A stretch of DNA of 64,000 bases from Myxococcus eversor (lineage in GTDB: Bacteria > Myxococcota > Myxococcia > Myxococcales > Myxococcaceae). The stretch is taken from assembly GCF_010894455.1 (NCBI RefSeq), contig NZ_JAAIXY010000004.1:310001-374000 (forward strand), written 5' to 3'. This document shows, in pieces, positions 1-9,123 of the stretch. Every line of letters begins with the position of its first letter. Position 1 is the stretch's first letter. The translations under genes were made by a program, and so were the position numbers. The notes beneath the pieces were generated by a model. That model ran no database searches, had not been told where the DNA came from, and saw only the letters and a program-made list of their open reading frames with translations.

Positions 1-600
1 CTTGAGTCGGTCGTCAAAGTCTCCGACACCGCCGCTGCCCGCTCGCTCGGTGTGGAGCAGCTCTCCGCTCTCGTTGATGTAGTGCACGTAGAAGAGCGCG
101 GTGCCGTCAGCGGTGAACCGGTCTGTGTCCACGCTCGCGAACGGGGTCCCATCCTCGGTCCGGAGTTCTCGCTGGATGGGGGAGCGGAAAAGGGTCGCGA
201 CCGGGATGATGACTCCCTTGGCGCCCGCTTCCTTCACGTACCGGGCAAGGTCTTGCTTCATCCTCGGCGGGACGATGAACTTGTCGGTGGCGATGTTCGG
301 GAGAGCCTCGCACCACTCGCTGTCTCCCTTCAGCTTCTTGACCTTCGCGCTAGAGACGTCCTGGCCGTACGCACTCCAGAGTGCCGGCGCGACGTAGTCC
401 TCGATGTTGCGGATGACCTTGTCGTTGTTGTCCGCTGGCTCGGCACACGCGAGCAGGGGCGTAAGCGCGTAGGGCTTGTCCAGCGCGCTCCATTTTCCTC
501 CGCTGAAGTAGGTCGGGTTGGAGGTGGCGAGGCCGGGGACACAGCCGGAGAGGGTGACGAGCAACAACGCGGAGAGGAGGGGAGCGCGGTGAGCGGGCAT
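1..600 (-). CDS. Putative lipoprotein, C-terminus cut by window edge
   Basis: The reading frame starts at ATG (complement of 598-600) and stays open to base 1, giving 200 residues with no stop, so the gene continues outside the window. The N-terminus is a short hydrophobic signal ending in a lipobox, L17-S-G-C20, so the product should be lipidated at Cys20 and exported to the envelope. The mature part shows no family motif I recognise. It has Trp/Cys-containing segments and a stretch with alternating hydrophobic residues near residues 125-140. It is the most distal visible gene of the minus-strand set at the left end. Function unknown; the lipoprotein assignment rests only on the signal. Confidence 0.72.
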   Translation of the reverse strand, partial: MPAHRAPLLSALLLVTLSGCVPGLATSNPTYFSGGKWSALDKPYALTPLLACAEPADNNDKVIRNIEDYVAPALWSAYGQDVSSAKVKKLKGDSEWCEALPNIATDKFIVPPRMKQDLARYVKEAGAKGVIIPVATLFRSPIQRELRTEDGTPFASVDTDRFTADGTALFYVHYINESGELLHTERAGSGGVGDFDDRLK

Positions 601-781
601 GGAGATTCCTCGAGCGGGGAGATGGGGCTCACGGAAATGCGTGAGCTGGTACGTCCCGTATCTCTCCAACGTTCCACGCTTCGTTCTGTCGCACGCCCCC
701 TTCGAACCGGAAGGAACTCACGGCCCTGATCGCAGGAAGGCCAGCCGCACTCATCTACGAGGAGTGAGACTGGCGTCGGCT

Positions 782-1606
782 CTACCGAATCACCGTCGTG
801 ATCCGCTCAGACCCCGTGCGTGACACGCGCCGCGTCTCGCGCCCGTTGAAGTCCACGGACTCGCCTTCACCCACCAGCGCCCGGATGGTGATGCGCGACA
901 GGCACTGACTGTCATCCACGGCGTGCGTCACCACATAGCGGGGAACCGTGGACGCGGCCTCACCGAGCCGCAGCCTCATCTCCCGGATGGAGTCGATGTA
1001 GCCCGCCAGCGGCTCCATGCGCGCCAGCGCCCGGCGCAGCACCTTGTCGGAGCGCTTGCTCATCACCCGGTCCCAGACGAGATAGCCCGCGCCCAACGTG
1101 GCGGAGCTGGTGAAGAAGATGACGAAGTTCAGCATGCCCCCGAGGTAGCGGTTGCGCGTGAAGCCCTGCTCGCCCGTCGCCTCCGTGAGGATGTCCTTCA
1201 GCGTCTCCACCGCCGCCTGGTTCGCCATCGCCGTCCACTCCCGGGCATCCTTCGGATTGCCCAGCAGCAACCGACAGATTCCCAGGTGCAGGGAGATCAA
1301 CGAGACGCGCGCGGTGTCCCGCTCCGCGGCCAGCGCCTCCGTGAAGCAGTGGCTCGCGGACTTGAGCAGCTCCAGCCGCGCTTCACGCGTGCACTCGGGC
1401 CGCGTCGCATCCTCCAGGTGGATCCGGCCTTGATGAAAGGCCCCCTCCCTCAGCAGGTGCGGTTCCCGATGCAGATGGCCCAGAAGGACCAACTGCTCCC
1501 CCTCCGTCCCCAGCAGTGCCTCCAGCAGCACCGCCGAACCATCATCCAGCGCCTTGCCCCCGACCTGCCGGGGCGTCGCCTGGATGAGGTCATTCCACGT
1601 CGCCAT
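782..1606 (-). CDS. Hypothetical membrane protein
   Basis: A 274-residue protein of no recognised family. A GGGAG Shine-Dalgarno lies 7 nt before the ATG at 1606, which supports this start. The first 150 residues are mostly helical and charged, with a segment around residues 85-125 that resembles tetratricopeptide-type helices. One clear hydrophobic segment (about residues 156-180) is likely a membrane span, followed by a basic stretch and a C-terminal part ending in ITTVIR. It lies 78 bp downstream of the peroxidase gene on the same strand and could be the last gene of that unit. A long plus-strand frame overlaps it, but the ribosome-binding site and residue composition favour the minus strand. 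Confidence 0.6.
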   Translation of the reverse strand: MATWNDLIQATPRQVGGKALDDGSAVLLEALLGTEGEQLVLLGHLHREPHLLREGAFHQGRIHLEDATRPECTREARLELLKSASHCFTEALAAERDTARVSLISLHLGICRLLLGNPKDAREWTAMANQAAVETLKDILTEATGEQGFTRNRYLGGMLNFVIFFTSSATLGAGYLVWDRVMSKRSDKVLRRALARMEPLAGYIDSIREMRLRLGEAASTVPRYVVTHAVDDSQCLSRITIRALVGEGESVDFNGRETRRVSRTGSERITTVIR

Positions 1607-1684
1607 TTGCAGACTCCCGTGTGCCGCGGCGCCTCATGGATCCGTCGAACCCCCGAGGAACAAGTCTGCCACAGCCACGCGGTT

Positions 1685-3271
1685 TCACGAGCGAGCGACG
1701 TCGCTTCCGTCATCCCCCACGCGCTCTTGCATTCCGAGGAAGGAGAGCGCTTTCAGGCTCGGCAGAAAAAAGTACCCGCCTCCCCGCGTAGTCACGAATT
1801 TTCTCAGGGATGTCGCGCATTGCCGGATTGGATCCGCGGGGATGATCAGGCGCCCACCGCCGTCTCCAGCCAGTGGGTCCTCGGCGCCCTCAATGCCTCC
1901 GAGCTGTTCGAAGTGCACCCAGCTTCTCTGGACAAGTTCGAACTGACGGCCCACGTGCGCGTTGAGGGCGATGAAGAGGAGCCCCTTTCCCTCCGCGTCC
2001 TCGTAGTTGAAGCCGCGTCGCAGGAGTCGATGCCGCCGCGTGACGTCTGAGGACACGCGAGGCGAGGGCGGCAGTGCGTCCCGAGGGTTGCACCGCCGCG
2101 TGTGCGCGGTGATGGGGCAGCCGTAGCCGTGCGGGTCATCTCGCGCGTAGCGGAAGTCGTTGTCGGGATGCGCCGGGCCCGTGCCGCTCGCTCGCGCGGG
2201 CGCGCCGTCCTTCTGGAACAGGAAGGGAAGGAGTCTGCGCAGCAATCGGTGTCGTCGCGGCGTCGCGAGCGGAGCGCCGTCGCGCTTTCGCCCCACCAGC
2301 TTCGCGGCCACCCACTCACGTCGCTCCTCGGGAGTGCCCTCCGGTGCGAGCGCGGCCTGCTCGTCCAGGAATCGCTCGAAGGCCGGCACGTCCTGCTCCA
2401 GCTTGCGCAGGACGAGGAACGTCCCGTTGTGTCCCAAATCCCTCCGGCCCGGCAGGCCTGGAACCGGCGGCAGTGCGCTCGCTCCCGGCAGGTGCTCCGG
2501 AACGTGGGGTGACAGCGGCCACTCGCCGTACTCGTTGGCATGGCCCAGCAGGAACTCTCCGCGCTTCACGGGCCTGTCGTAGTCCCGTGGATGTGTCGCG
2601 GGGTCATCCAGTCCCTCCAGGCGCGGCTGCGACACGCCATCCAGGAAACCGAAGTGGTCGCGGAAGTAGCCCGGTGGATCTTCCTCGCGAGCACGTCGCT
2701 GACCGCGCTGGATGAAGACTTCACGCAGTCCGTTCCGGTGTGCCCGCTCCAGGTGCTCGCGGAGCAGCGGCTCCATGTTCGCGGCGTCCGTCGCATACAG
2801 CAGCATCAGGATTTGCAGCGCGTCCTCGTGCCTCGTCCCGCCGAGCATCCAGCGGTCCGGGTCGTTCTCGTCCACGTCACGCAGGTACTCGCGGGCCCTC
2901 AGTGCCATGCCCTCGCGCAGCTCGCGGGGGAAGGTGGCGCGGACGTCCTCGGGCATCCCGAGTGCCATCAGCCCCGCATGGGACAGCGCCAGGTTGACGC
3001 GCGTCTGGCCGCGCGTGGAGTCCTGCTGGCGGAGCTGGAACTCCATGCGGTCGGCGGGGGTGAGTGTCCCGTCGCTCGTCAGCTCACGCAGCCACTGTCG
3101 GCAGCCGTCCGCGTCGTCGATGCGCAGGAAGAGCAGGGTGAGCTCGCCCATGTGTCGATAGCCGTGCAGCAGCAGGCCCTGCACATCGCGAAGGTCTACC
3201 TCTGTCGAAAGCTCAGGCGGGGGCGGGCTCCGCGTGGGCGAAGTCGGGAGTCTCGGCTCGGACGTGCGCAT
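1685..3271 (-). CDS. DyP-type haem peroxidase
   Basis: Dye-decolourising peroxidase family: a haem enzyme that uses H2O2 to oxidise various substrates. The distal-side GxxDG signature is GFLDG with Asp211. The proximal haem ligand is His390 in a CPITAHTRRCNPRD segment, the usual H-x-R-R-x-N-P-R pattern. A later RRGFNYED segment also matches the family. At 528 residues it is longer than simple bacterial DyPs and resembles the larger C/D-type enzymes. No signal peptide is visible, so it is probably cytoplasmic. Its start lies 59 bp inside the 3' end of the preceding gene (3213-4796), which implies translational coupling. The true physiological substrate is not predictable. Confidence 0.9.
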   Translation of the reverse strand: MRTSEPRLPTSPTRSPPPPELSTEVDLRDVQGLLLHGYRHMGELTLLFLRIDDADGCRQWLRELTSDGTLTPADRMEFQLRQQDSTRGQTRVNLALSHAGLMALGMPEDVRATFPRELREGMALRAREYLRDVDENDPDRWMLGGTRHEDALQILMLLYATDAANMEPLLREHLERAHRNGLREVFIQRGQRRAREEDPPGYFRDHFGFLDGVSQPRLEGLDDPATHPRDYDRPVKRGEFLLGHANEYGEWPLSPHVPEHLPGASALPPVPGLPGRRDLGHNGTFLVLRKLEQDVPAFERFLDEQAALAPEGTPEERREWVAAKLVGRKRDGAPLATPRRHRLLRRLLPFLFQKDGAPARASGTGPAHPDNDFRYARDDPHGYGCPITAHTRRCNPRDALPPSPRVSSDVTRRHRLLRRGFNYEDAEGKGLLFIALNAHVGRQFELVQRSWVHFEQLGGIEGAEDPLAGDGGGRLIIPADPIRQCATSLRKFVTTRGGGYFFLPSLKALSFLGMQERVGDDGSDVARS

Positions 3272-4796
3272 GGTGCTTCCTCCGGGGCTCTCGCCGTCCC
3301 TGTCGGAGCGGGGCGAGCAACGCGGACAGCGAGTGGACGATAAGGGCGAGAGGGCGCAGCAGCGGACGACCAGCGTCGCACGCGCCTCTCGACATGAATG
3401 CGGCCAGGGCCTTTCGCGCCCCCCGGTCCTTCAAGGGTTGGTCCATGCGCTCGCGCGTGAGCAGTTCGCGCAGTCGGAGCGCGTTGTGCAACAGCAGGAC
3501 GGAGTGTCGCTGGCGAGGAGTGCCGTCGAGCGCCGCGCTGTACCAGACGCGCGTGGGGACCTCGTGCGCGCGAAGCCAGTGCTTGAAGGGCTCCACCGGG
3601 AGGCGCTCCTTGGGCATCGTCGGGTCGATGCCTCGCGTCTTCGCGGGGAAGCCCTCGGTCTTGCTCCAGATGAGCTCCAGGAAACCTCGCACGTCCGCGT
3701 GGTCGACGAACGCGTCGATGTACGACTCCCAGGTGTCGTCGTAGTTGCTGAAGAAGATGAGGTGGTGCGGTCCCCGCCCGTCCTCGTCGCTGTACACCAG
3801 CCACCGTGCGCAGTGGATGGTCTGCACGTGATTGAGGCCCACCACGTATCTCTTCAAGCGCAGATTCACACTGCGCAGCGCGAGCTGCGCCAGTGCCAGC
3901 GTACCCGGGGCATCGACGATGCGCGCGACGTGCACCATGGGGTTCTGCACCATGGCGTCGCTGACGGGCGGAATCGCGGGCGCGTCGCCCATGCCGTGCG
4001 CGGGCCACGATATCGGACGCGCGTCGGGATGTTTCCTCGCATGCAGCCACATCCGCGCCTTGAGCAGGTAGATGCCAGGAAGCGCCCAGGCATAGCGATA
4101 GACGGCATACGTCAGCGTGGATGCCGCAGCCGAGTCACGCGCGGTCGCCAATCGCTCCTTCCAGCCCGAATCCTCCAGGCCCGGCGCGGCGGCTCGCGCG
4201 ACATCGCGCAGCTCGTGATGGAGGTCCGGCATCTGGCGGGGACGTCCCGTCCAGGGTGTCTCCTCGAGCTGAGGGGCGCGCGCGTCCAGGTGCTCGTTCA
4301 CCGCGCGCAGCGCGTCCACGGAGGCGCGCAGGTCCTCGGGAGACTGGAAGCGATAGGCGAAGTCCACGTGCCGCGTGACGGCGGGAGCGCGGTGGTGGAC
4401 GAGGTAGTCCTCCACGGCCTCGGGCTCGGCGAGGCCCGCCTCGGGATATCCCGCGCAGTTCCGATAGAGGGCATCGAACAGATGGGCGGCCTGGGCTCCG
4501 CGCTGATGAAGCGTGCTCCACCAGTGCACCAGGGCGCGGAGCACCTCGCGGTCCAGCGCCTCCGCCTTCGTGCTCCGGGTGTCGAGGACGGCATCAGCGC
4601 CGAAGATGAGTCGAGGGTCCCTTGCGGGGGCCGCCTTGGGGCCCAGGTCGACGACGGTCCAACGCGCGAAGTGCAATCCTGGTACTCCCTCGAAGAGTTC
4701 TCGTCTCGCCTTGGCGACCGAGCTCAGCAAGTCATCCAGTGCCTCGCGCTTGCCTGGAAGGACGCGCGTGATGACGGTCGATGTGCCATGGCGCAT
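3213..4796 (-). CDS. Unrecognised partner protein of the DyP peroxidase, with internal repeat
   Basis: A 527-residue protein that I cannot assign to a named family. A GGAGG sequence lies 5 nt before the ATG at 4796. Two similar segments are visible: H42-F-A-R-W46 followed by L-I-F65, and H328-C-A-R-W332 followed by L-I-F348, each then rich in acidic and aromatic residues. This suggests a duplicated ferredoxin-like (dimeric alpha-beta barrel) half, the same fold class as DyP. A region near residues 228-260 is hydrophobic and aromatic and may touch the membrane. The C-terminal 30 residues are basic and His-rich. It overlaps the peroxidase gene by 59 bp, so the two are probably made together. 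A role as co-enzyme or substrate-delivery protein is inference. Confidence 0.75.
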   Translation of the reverse strand: MRHGTSTVITRVLPGKREALDDLLSSVAKARRELFEGVPGLHFARWTVVDLGPKAAPARDPRLIFGADAVLDTRSTKAEALDREVLRALVHWWSTLHQRGAQAAHLFDALYRNCAGYPEAGLAEPEAVEDYLVHHRAPAVTRHVDFAYRFQSPEDLRASVDALRAVNEHLDARAPQLEETPWTGRPRQMPDLHHELRDVARAAAPGLEDSGWKERLATARDSAAASTLTYAVYRYAWALPGIYLLKARMWLHARKHPDARPISWPAHGMGDAPAIPPVSDAMVQNPMVHVARIVDAPGTLALAQLALRSVNLRLKRYVVGLNHVQTIHCARWLVYSDEDGRGPHHLIFFSNYDDTWESYIDAFVDHADVRGFLELIWSKTEGFPAKTRGIDPTMPKERLPVEPFKHWLRAHEVPTRVWYSAALDGTPRQRHSVLLLHNALRLRELLTRERMDQPLKDRGARKALAAFMSRGACDAGRPLLRPLALIVHSLSALLAPLRQGRREPRRKHHAHVRAETPDFAHAEPAPA

Positions 4797-5009
4797 TCAC
4801 ACCTCCCTCGTTGGGCGCGCGGCTCCCGATGAGGTGGCGCCGGGCCGGGTGGGTGGGAACCAGAGTGGGACCAGGGGCTTCGCCCGCTCGTCCCACCCGG
4901 TGGTTCGTGGACAGGCGGGAGTCGTGGGGGGCCTGGGACTTGGGGACGGCCGTTCCTAAGGTGAACCCAGGGGGGAGAACGGACGCGGGGACATCCAGGG
5001 GACTCGGTG
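4797..5009. other. 213-bp divergent intergenic region, no feature identified
   Basis: Between the partner of DyP (minus) and the kinase (plus). It is GC-rich with no recognisable -35/-10 pair or operator. Promoters for both genes should lie here but I cannot place them. Confidence 0.3.
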
Positions 5010-8000
5010 ATGCCTGAGAGCGGCCAGGACGAGGAGCGACGCGACGGTTCCATGCTGGAGCGCGGGCCGGACGCCGTTGAGGACGACGATTTCGACGACG
5101 CCTTCCTCCGCGAGGTGGCTCAGGCGTCCGTGCCTCCTCGCCTGCCCGTGCCCGGGATGCGCGTGGGCGACCGGGACGGGAAGCGCTACGAGGTGCTGGA
5201 GGAACTCGGTGGAGGGGCCATGGGGCAGGTCTTCCGGGCCCTCGACACGGAGCTTCAGCGGCCCGTCGCGCTGAAGTTCCTCGTCCCGCATGAGTCGATT
5301 GCCGAGGCGCCGATGATCTCCCTGCTGCGGCAGGAGGGGCGGGCCATCGCGCAGTTGGACCAGGAGCACATCGTCCGCATCTTCAACGTGGACCTCTGGA
5401 GCAGCGAGCCGAAGGAGCCGCCGGTTCCCTTCCTCGTCATGGAGTGTCTGGAGGGCGAGTCCCTGTCATCCCTGTTGCGACGCGGGCGTCCGGGGCACCG
5501 ACGGGCCATCGAGATTCTCGACGCGGTGGCCTCGGGGCTCGCGCACGCGCACGAGCGGCACATCGTCCACCGCGACCTCAAGCCCAGCAACGTGTTCATC
5601 ACGCGCTCGGGCGTCGTGAAGATTCTCGACTTCGGATTGTCCTGGCTCGTGGCCGCGAGCACCGCGCCCGACGTGCTGCTCTCCACCGCGGGCACGCCGC
5701 CGTACATGGCTCCCGAGCAGTGGCGGGGTGAGGCGCAGGATGCCCGGACCGACCTCTGGGCGGCCGGCGTGCTGCTGTACGAGATGCTCACGGGAGAGCC
5801 TCCCGTCCTGGGCACGCCCGATGCGATTCGCGAGCGCGTGACGTCTCCAGGGCCCATGCCTTCGGTCCGTGCGCGCGCGCCCGAGGTGCCCGAGCCGGTG
5901 GATGGACTCCTGGCCGAGTTGTTGGCGAAGACACCGGAGACGCGGCTGCGCTCCGCGATGGAGCTGCGCGAGCGGCTGCGAGAGGTGGAAGAAGGGCTGG
6001 CTCCGCGCCATGAGTCGAGGCGTGTCAGACCTCCTCAGCGACGGCAGGTGACGCTGGTCGCCTGTCGGCTCGCGGACCTGGCCGGACTCGCCGGACGACT
6101 GGATGCCGAGGACCTGGGCGAACTGGAGGCCGTGTTCCATCGGAGCTGCTCGGAGGTGTTGAGACAGCACGGCGGCACGGTCGTCCTGTCCGTGGGTGAA
6201 GAGGTGCTCGGTTGCTTCGGTCACCCCGTGGCGAGAGAGGACGACTCCGAGCGGGCCCTGCGCGCGGCGCTGCGACTGGCCGCCACCGTGGCACCGACGC
6301 TCCAGGAGTCGCTCGCGTCGCTTCGGGAGCGGAAGCTGACGGTGACGGTGGGCGTGCACACGGACACGGTGGTGTTGGATGATGCCTCCATCCAAGGCGA
6401 GGCGCCCCGCGTGGCCGCGTGGCTGGCGCGACAGGCCACGCCGGGCACGGTGTGGATCAGCGACTCGACGGATGTGCTGACGCGCGGGGCCTTCGTGACA
6501 CAGGCCCTGCCACCACTGCGCTTCACGGGACTGTCGGGCGTGCGAGACGTGACTCCATACCGGCTGGTGCAGCCACGTCGAGTCACCAGTCGCTTCGACC
6601 GGGGGCTCGTGTCGCGCAACCTCACGCCCCTCGTGGGGCGGCGCGCGGAGCTCCGGTTCCTCCTGGAGCAATGGGAGGAGGCGCGCGCGGGGCGGGGGAC
6701 GTGTGTGCTCGTCACGGGCGAGGCGGGCATCGGCAAGTCCCGGCTGGTGCGCGAGGTGCGCGAGCGCGTGCCTCCCTTCATGGCCCACGTGCTCCGAGGA
6801 CAGTGCTGGCCTCAGTCGACCACCAGCTCGTTCGCGCCCGCCATCGACCTGCTTCGCCGCATGTTCCAGCTCGACGTCGAGGGCACGCCCCAGGAGCACC
6901 GGGCGCGCTTGGAAGCGGGCCTGGGTACGCTCGGGCTGGGAGAGGGGCGCACGCGGTTGCTGTCGGGGCTGGTGGGGCTCTCCGGCGACGAGGGCGCGCC
7001 GCACCTGCGCTACGCCCCCGAGCGACTCATGCAGGAGACCCTGGATGCACTCGTGCACGTGCTGACGCGCCTGTCCGAGCAGCTCCCGGTGTTGCTGGAG
7101 GTCGAGGACCTGCACTGGGCGGACCCGTCCTCGCTGCAACTGCTGGGCTTCCTCCTGGACCGCTTGCCGAAGCTGCGCGTCTGCCTGTTGCTCACGTCGC
7201 GCGTCGCATTGCCTCCACCTTGGAGCGACGATGCGCGCGTGCAGCGGTTGGGCCTGGAGCGGCTGTCACCTCCCGTCGCGGGAGAGCTGGTGCGCAAGGC
7301 CGCGGGAGACAGGCCTCTCTCGTCTGAGCTGGTCTCCCGGCTGGTGCGCCGCACGGATGGCATCCCGCTCTTCGCCGAGGAGTTGACGCGGCGGGTGGTG
7401 GAGGAGCCTCGGGGAGGCGAGTCCTCGTCGGTCGAGGTACCCGTGTCGCTGCGCGAGCTGCTCCTCACTCGGCTGGACAGACTGCCTGGCTCGCAGAAGG
7501 AGCTGGCGCAGCTCTGCGCGGTGGTGGGACGCAGCTTCTCCCATGCGCTGCTCGCCGCGCTGTCGGGACGGACGGAGACCTCGCTTCGCGCGGACCTCTC
7601 CGGCCTGGTGGACGAGGGCCTGTTGCAGCCGGCCGAGACGGTGGAGCCGAGCTACGGATTCCGGCATGCGCTCATTCAAGATGCCGCGGCGGACTCCCTG
7701 CCTCGGAAGGCGCGGCGGCACTACCACCGTCGCGTCGCGCGTGTAGTGGCGGAGCAGTTTCCGGAGATGGCCGAGGCGCAGCCGGAGTTGCTGGCGTGGC
7801 ACTACACCGAGTCGGGGCAGGCGGAGGCGGCCATCCGGTGGTGGGCTCGGGCGGGGGAGATGGCGAGCCGACGCATGGCCAACGTGGAGGCCATCAGCCA
7901 TTTGCGACAGGCCCTGACGTTGCTGCGCGCGCAACCGCCCTCCCGCGCGCTCGATGGCGAGGAGCTGAAGCTGTTGCTCGGCCTGGCGCTCCCGCTGGTC

Positions 8001-9056
8001 CAGGTGCAGGGGTACTCCGCACCGGAGGTCGAGTCCGTCCATGCACGCGTGCGCTTCCTGATGCGAGAGCTGGAGGATGACCTGCCTCGGCTGGAGCCGC
8101 CGCACTGGGTGGCCTTCGCGCATGCCTTCGCGCGGGCGCACTGGGACGAGGCCCACGAGGTGGCCGAGCGCCTGGTGCGATTGGGGCGCCGGAATGGTCA
8201 GCGGGAGCTGCTGGCCCTGGGCTACCGGATGAGGGCCACGGACTTCTTCACGTGGGGCCGGCTGGCCTCCGCGCTGGAGAACGTGGAGCTGGCCCTGACG
8301 TACTCGGACTTCGAGCTGGAGCAACACCAGGTCCTCGCCGTCAAGCACTGGGTCAATCCGCGTGTGGCGGCGCTGGCGTACGCGGCGGTGGTGCACGCGG
8401 TGATGGATGCGCCCGAGGCCTCGCGTGACCACGCACGGCGGGCGCTGCGTCTGGCGATGGACATCGGCCATCCGAACACCTCCGCCTTCGCGCTGCTGTA
8501 CGGCGCCCTGTCCGCCCAGCTTCGTCGCGAGCCTCGCGAGGCCCTGGAGCTGTGTGACAGGAACATCGCGCTTTCTCGCGAGCACCACTTCCGGCTGTGG
8601 CTGGGCTGGTCCACGCTCATCCGTGCCTGGGCGCAGGCGTTGTCGGGCAGCGCGCGGGAGGGGCTCGCGTTGATGCAGGCGGCGCTCGGACATTGGCGAC
8701 GCTCCGGCTTCAAGGCAGGGCTGCCGCACAACCTGGGCATGCTGGCTGAAATCCACCTGCTGCTCGGTCAGAAGAACGAGGCGCTCGCCGCGTTGCGCGA
8801 GGCACTGGGAGAGGCCGGGACGACGGGCGAGCGCTCCTACGAGGTGATGCTGCGAGGCCTGGAGGCGGAGGCCCTGTTCATGTTGGGGCGCGAGGACGAG
8901 GCCCTCTCCGCGCGAGCCCTCGCCCTGCGCGTCGCGGAGACCCAGGGCGCGCTGGGTTACGGTCGGCTGGTGCGGGAGCGGAAGCTGGGCCATCCGCTGG
9001 TCGAGCTTCCTCTCGTGCAGGACCTTCAAGCAGAGGAGCCCGTGCCTGGACCGTGA
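5010..9056 (+). CDS. Ser/Thr protein kinase fused to cyclase-like, AAA-type ATPase and TPR domains
   Basis: A 1348-residue signalling protein. The kinase domain (about 55-320) has a GGGAMG glycine loop, Lys89, an HRD loop with Asp189, DFG with Asp207 and an APE segment, so it looks active. Residues about 335-530 resemble a class III nucleotidyl cyclase domain, but the usual FADLVG-type metal strand reads CRLADLAG, so activity is doubtful. Then comes a STAND/AAA-type ATPase with Walker A GEAGIGKS (Lys576) and a Walker B-like acidic segment near Asp700. The C-terminal 500 residues are helical TPR-like repeats. This is the architecture called TOMM kinase/cyclase fusion, but no TOMM cluster is present here. 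A GTG directly precedes the chosen ATG. An ECF sigma gene follows 67 bp downstream. Confidence 0.9.
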   Translation: MPESGQDEERRDGSMLERGPDAVEDDDFDDAFLREVAQASVPPRLPVPGMRVGDRDGKRYEVLEELGGGAMGQVFRALDTELQRPVALKFLVPHESIAEAPMISLLRQEGRAIAQLDQEHIVRIFNVDLWSSEPKEPPVPFLVMECLEGESLSSLLRRGRPGHRRAIEILDAVASGLAHAHERHIVHRDLKPSNVFITRSGVVKILDFGLSWLVAASTAPDVLLSTAGTPPYMAPEQWRGEAQDARTDLWAAGVLLYEMLTGEPPVLGTPDAIRERVTSPGPMPSVRARAPEVPEPVDGLLAELLAKTPETRLRSAMELRERLREVEEGLAPRHESRRVRPPQRRQVTLVACRLADLAGLAGRLDAEDLGELEAVFHRSCSEVLRQHGGTVVLSVGEEVLGCFGHPVAREDDSERALRAALRLAATVAPTLQESLASLRERKLTVTVGVHTDTVVLDDASIQGEAPRVAAWLARQATPGTVWISDSTDVLTRGAFVTQALPPLRFTGLSGVRDVTPYRLVQPRRVTSRFDRGLVSRNLTPLVGRRAELRFLLEQWEEARAGRGTCVLVTGEAGIGKSRLVREVRERVPPFMAHVLRGQCWPQSTTSSFAPAIDLLRRMFQLDVEGTPQEHRARLEAGLGTLGLGEGRTRLLSGLVGLSGDEGAPHLRYAPERLMQETLDALVHVLTRLSEQLPVLLEVEDLHWADPSSLQLLGFLLDRLPKLRVCLLLTSRVALPPPWSDDARVQRLGLERLSPPVAGELVRKAAGDRPLSSELVSRLVRRTDGIPLFAEELTRRVVEEPRGGESSSVEVPVSLRELLLTRLDRLPGSQKELAQLCAVVGRSFSHALLAALSGRTETSLRADLSGLVDEGLLQPAETVEPSYGFRHALIQDAAADSLPRKARRHYHRRVARVVAEQFPEMAEAQPELLAWHYTESGQAEAAIRWWARAGEMASRRMANVEAISHLRQALTLLRAQPPSRALDGEELKLLLGLALPLVQVQGYSAPEVESVHARVRFLMRELEDDLPRLEPPHWVAFAHAFARAHWDEAHEVAERLVRLGRRNGQRELLALGYRMRATDFFTWGRLASALENVELALTYSDFELEQHQVLAVKHWVNPRVAALAYAAVVHAVMDAPEASRDHARRALRLAMDIGHPNTSAFALLYGALSAQLRREPREALELCDRNIALSREHHFRLWLGWSTLIRAWAQALSGSAREGLALMQAALGHWRRSGFKAGLPHNLGMLAEIHLLLGQKNEALAALREALGEAGTTGERSYEVMLRGLEAEALFMLGREDEALSARALALRVAETQGALGYGRLVRERKLGHPLVELPLVQDLQAEEPVPGP

Positions 9057-9123
9057 TGCGAGGGACATCACAGCGCGGAGTGCGTGACTCCTCCCGGCAG
9101 GTCCACTTCGGGAGCGTGATGTG

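Noticed and set aside
3234..4832. 532-codon plus-strand frame opposite the DyP partner
   Set aside because: No start signal and typical antisense composition; the minus-strand frame has a Shine-Dalgarno and internal repeat motifs.
5010..9056. TOMM (thiazole/oxazole peptide) biosynthesis locus
   Set aside because: The kinase has the TOMM-associated architecture, but no cyclodehydratase, dehydrogenase or precursor gene is in the window.
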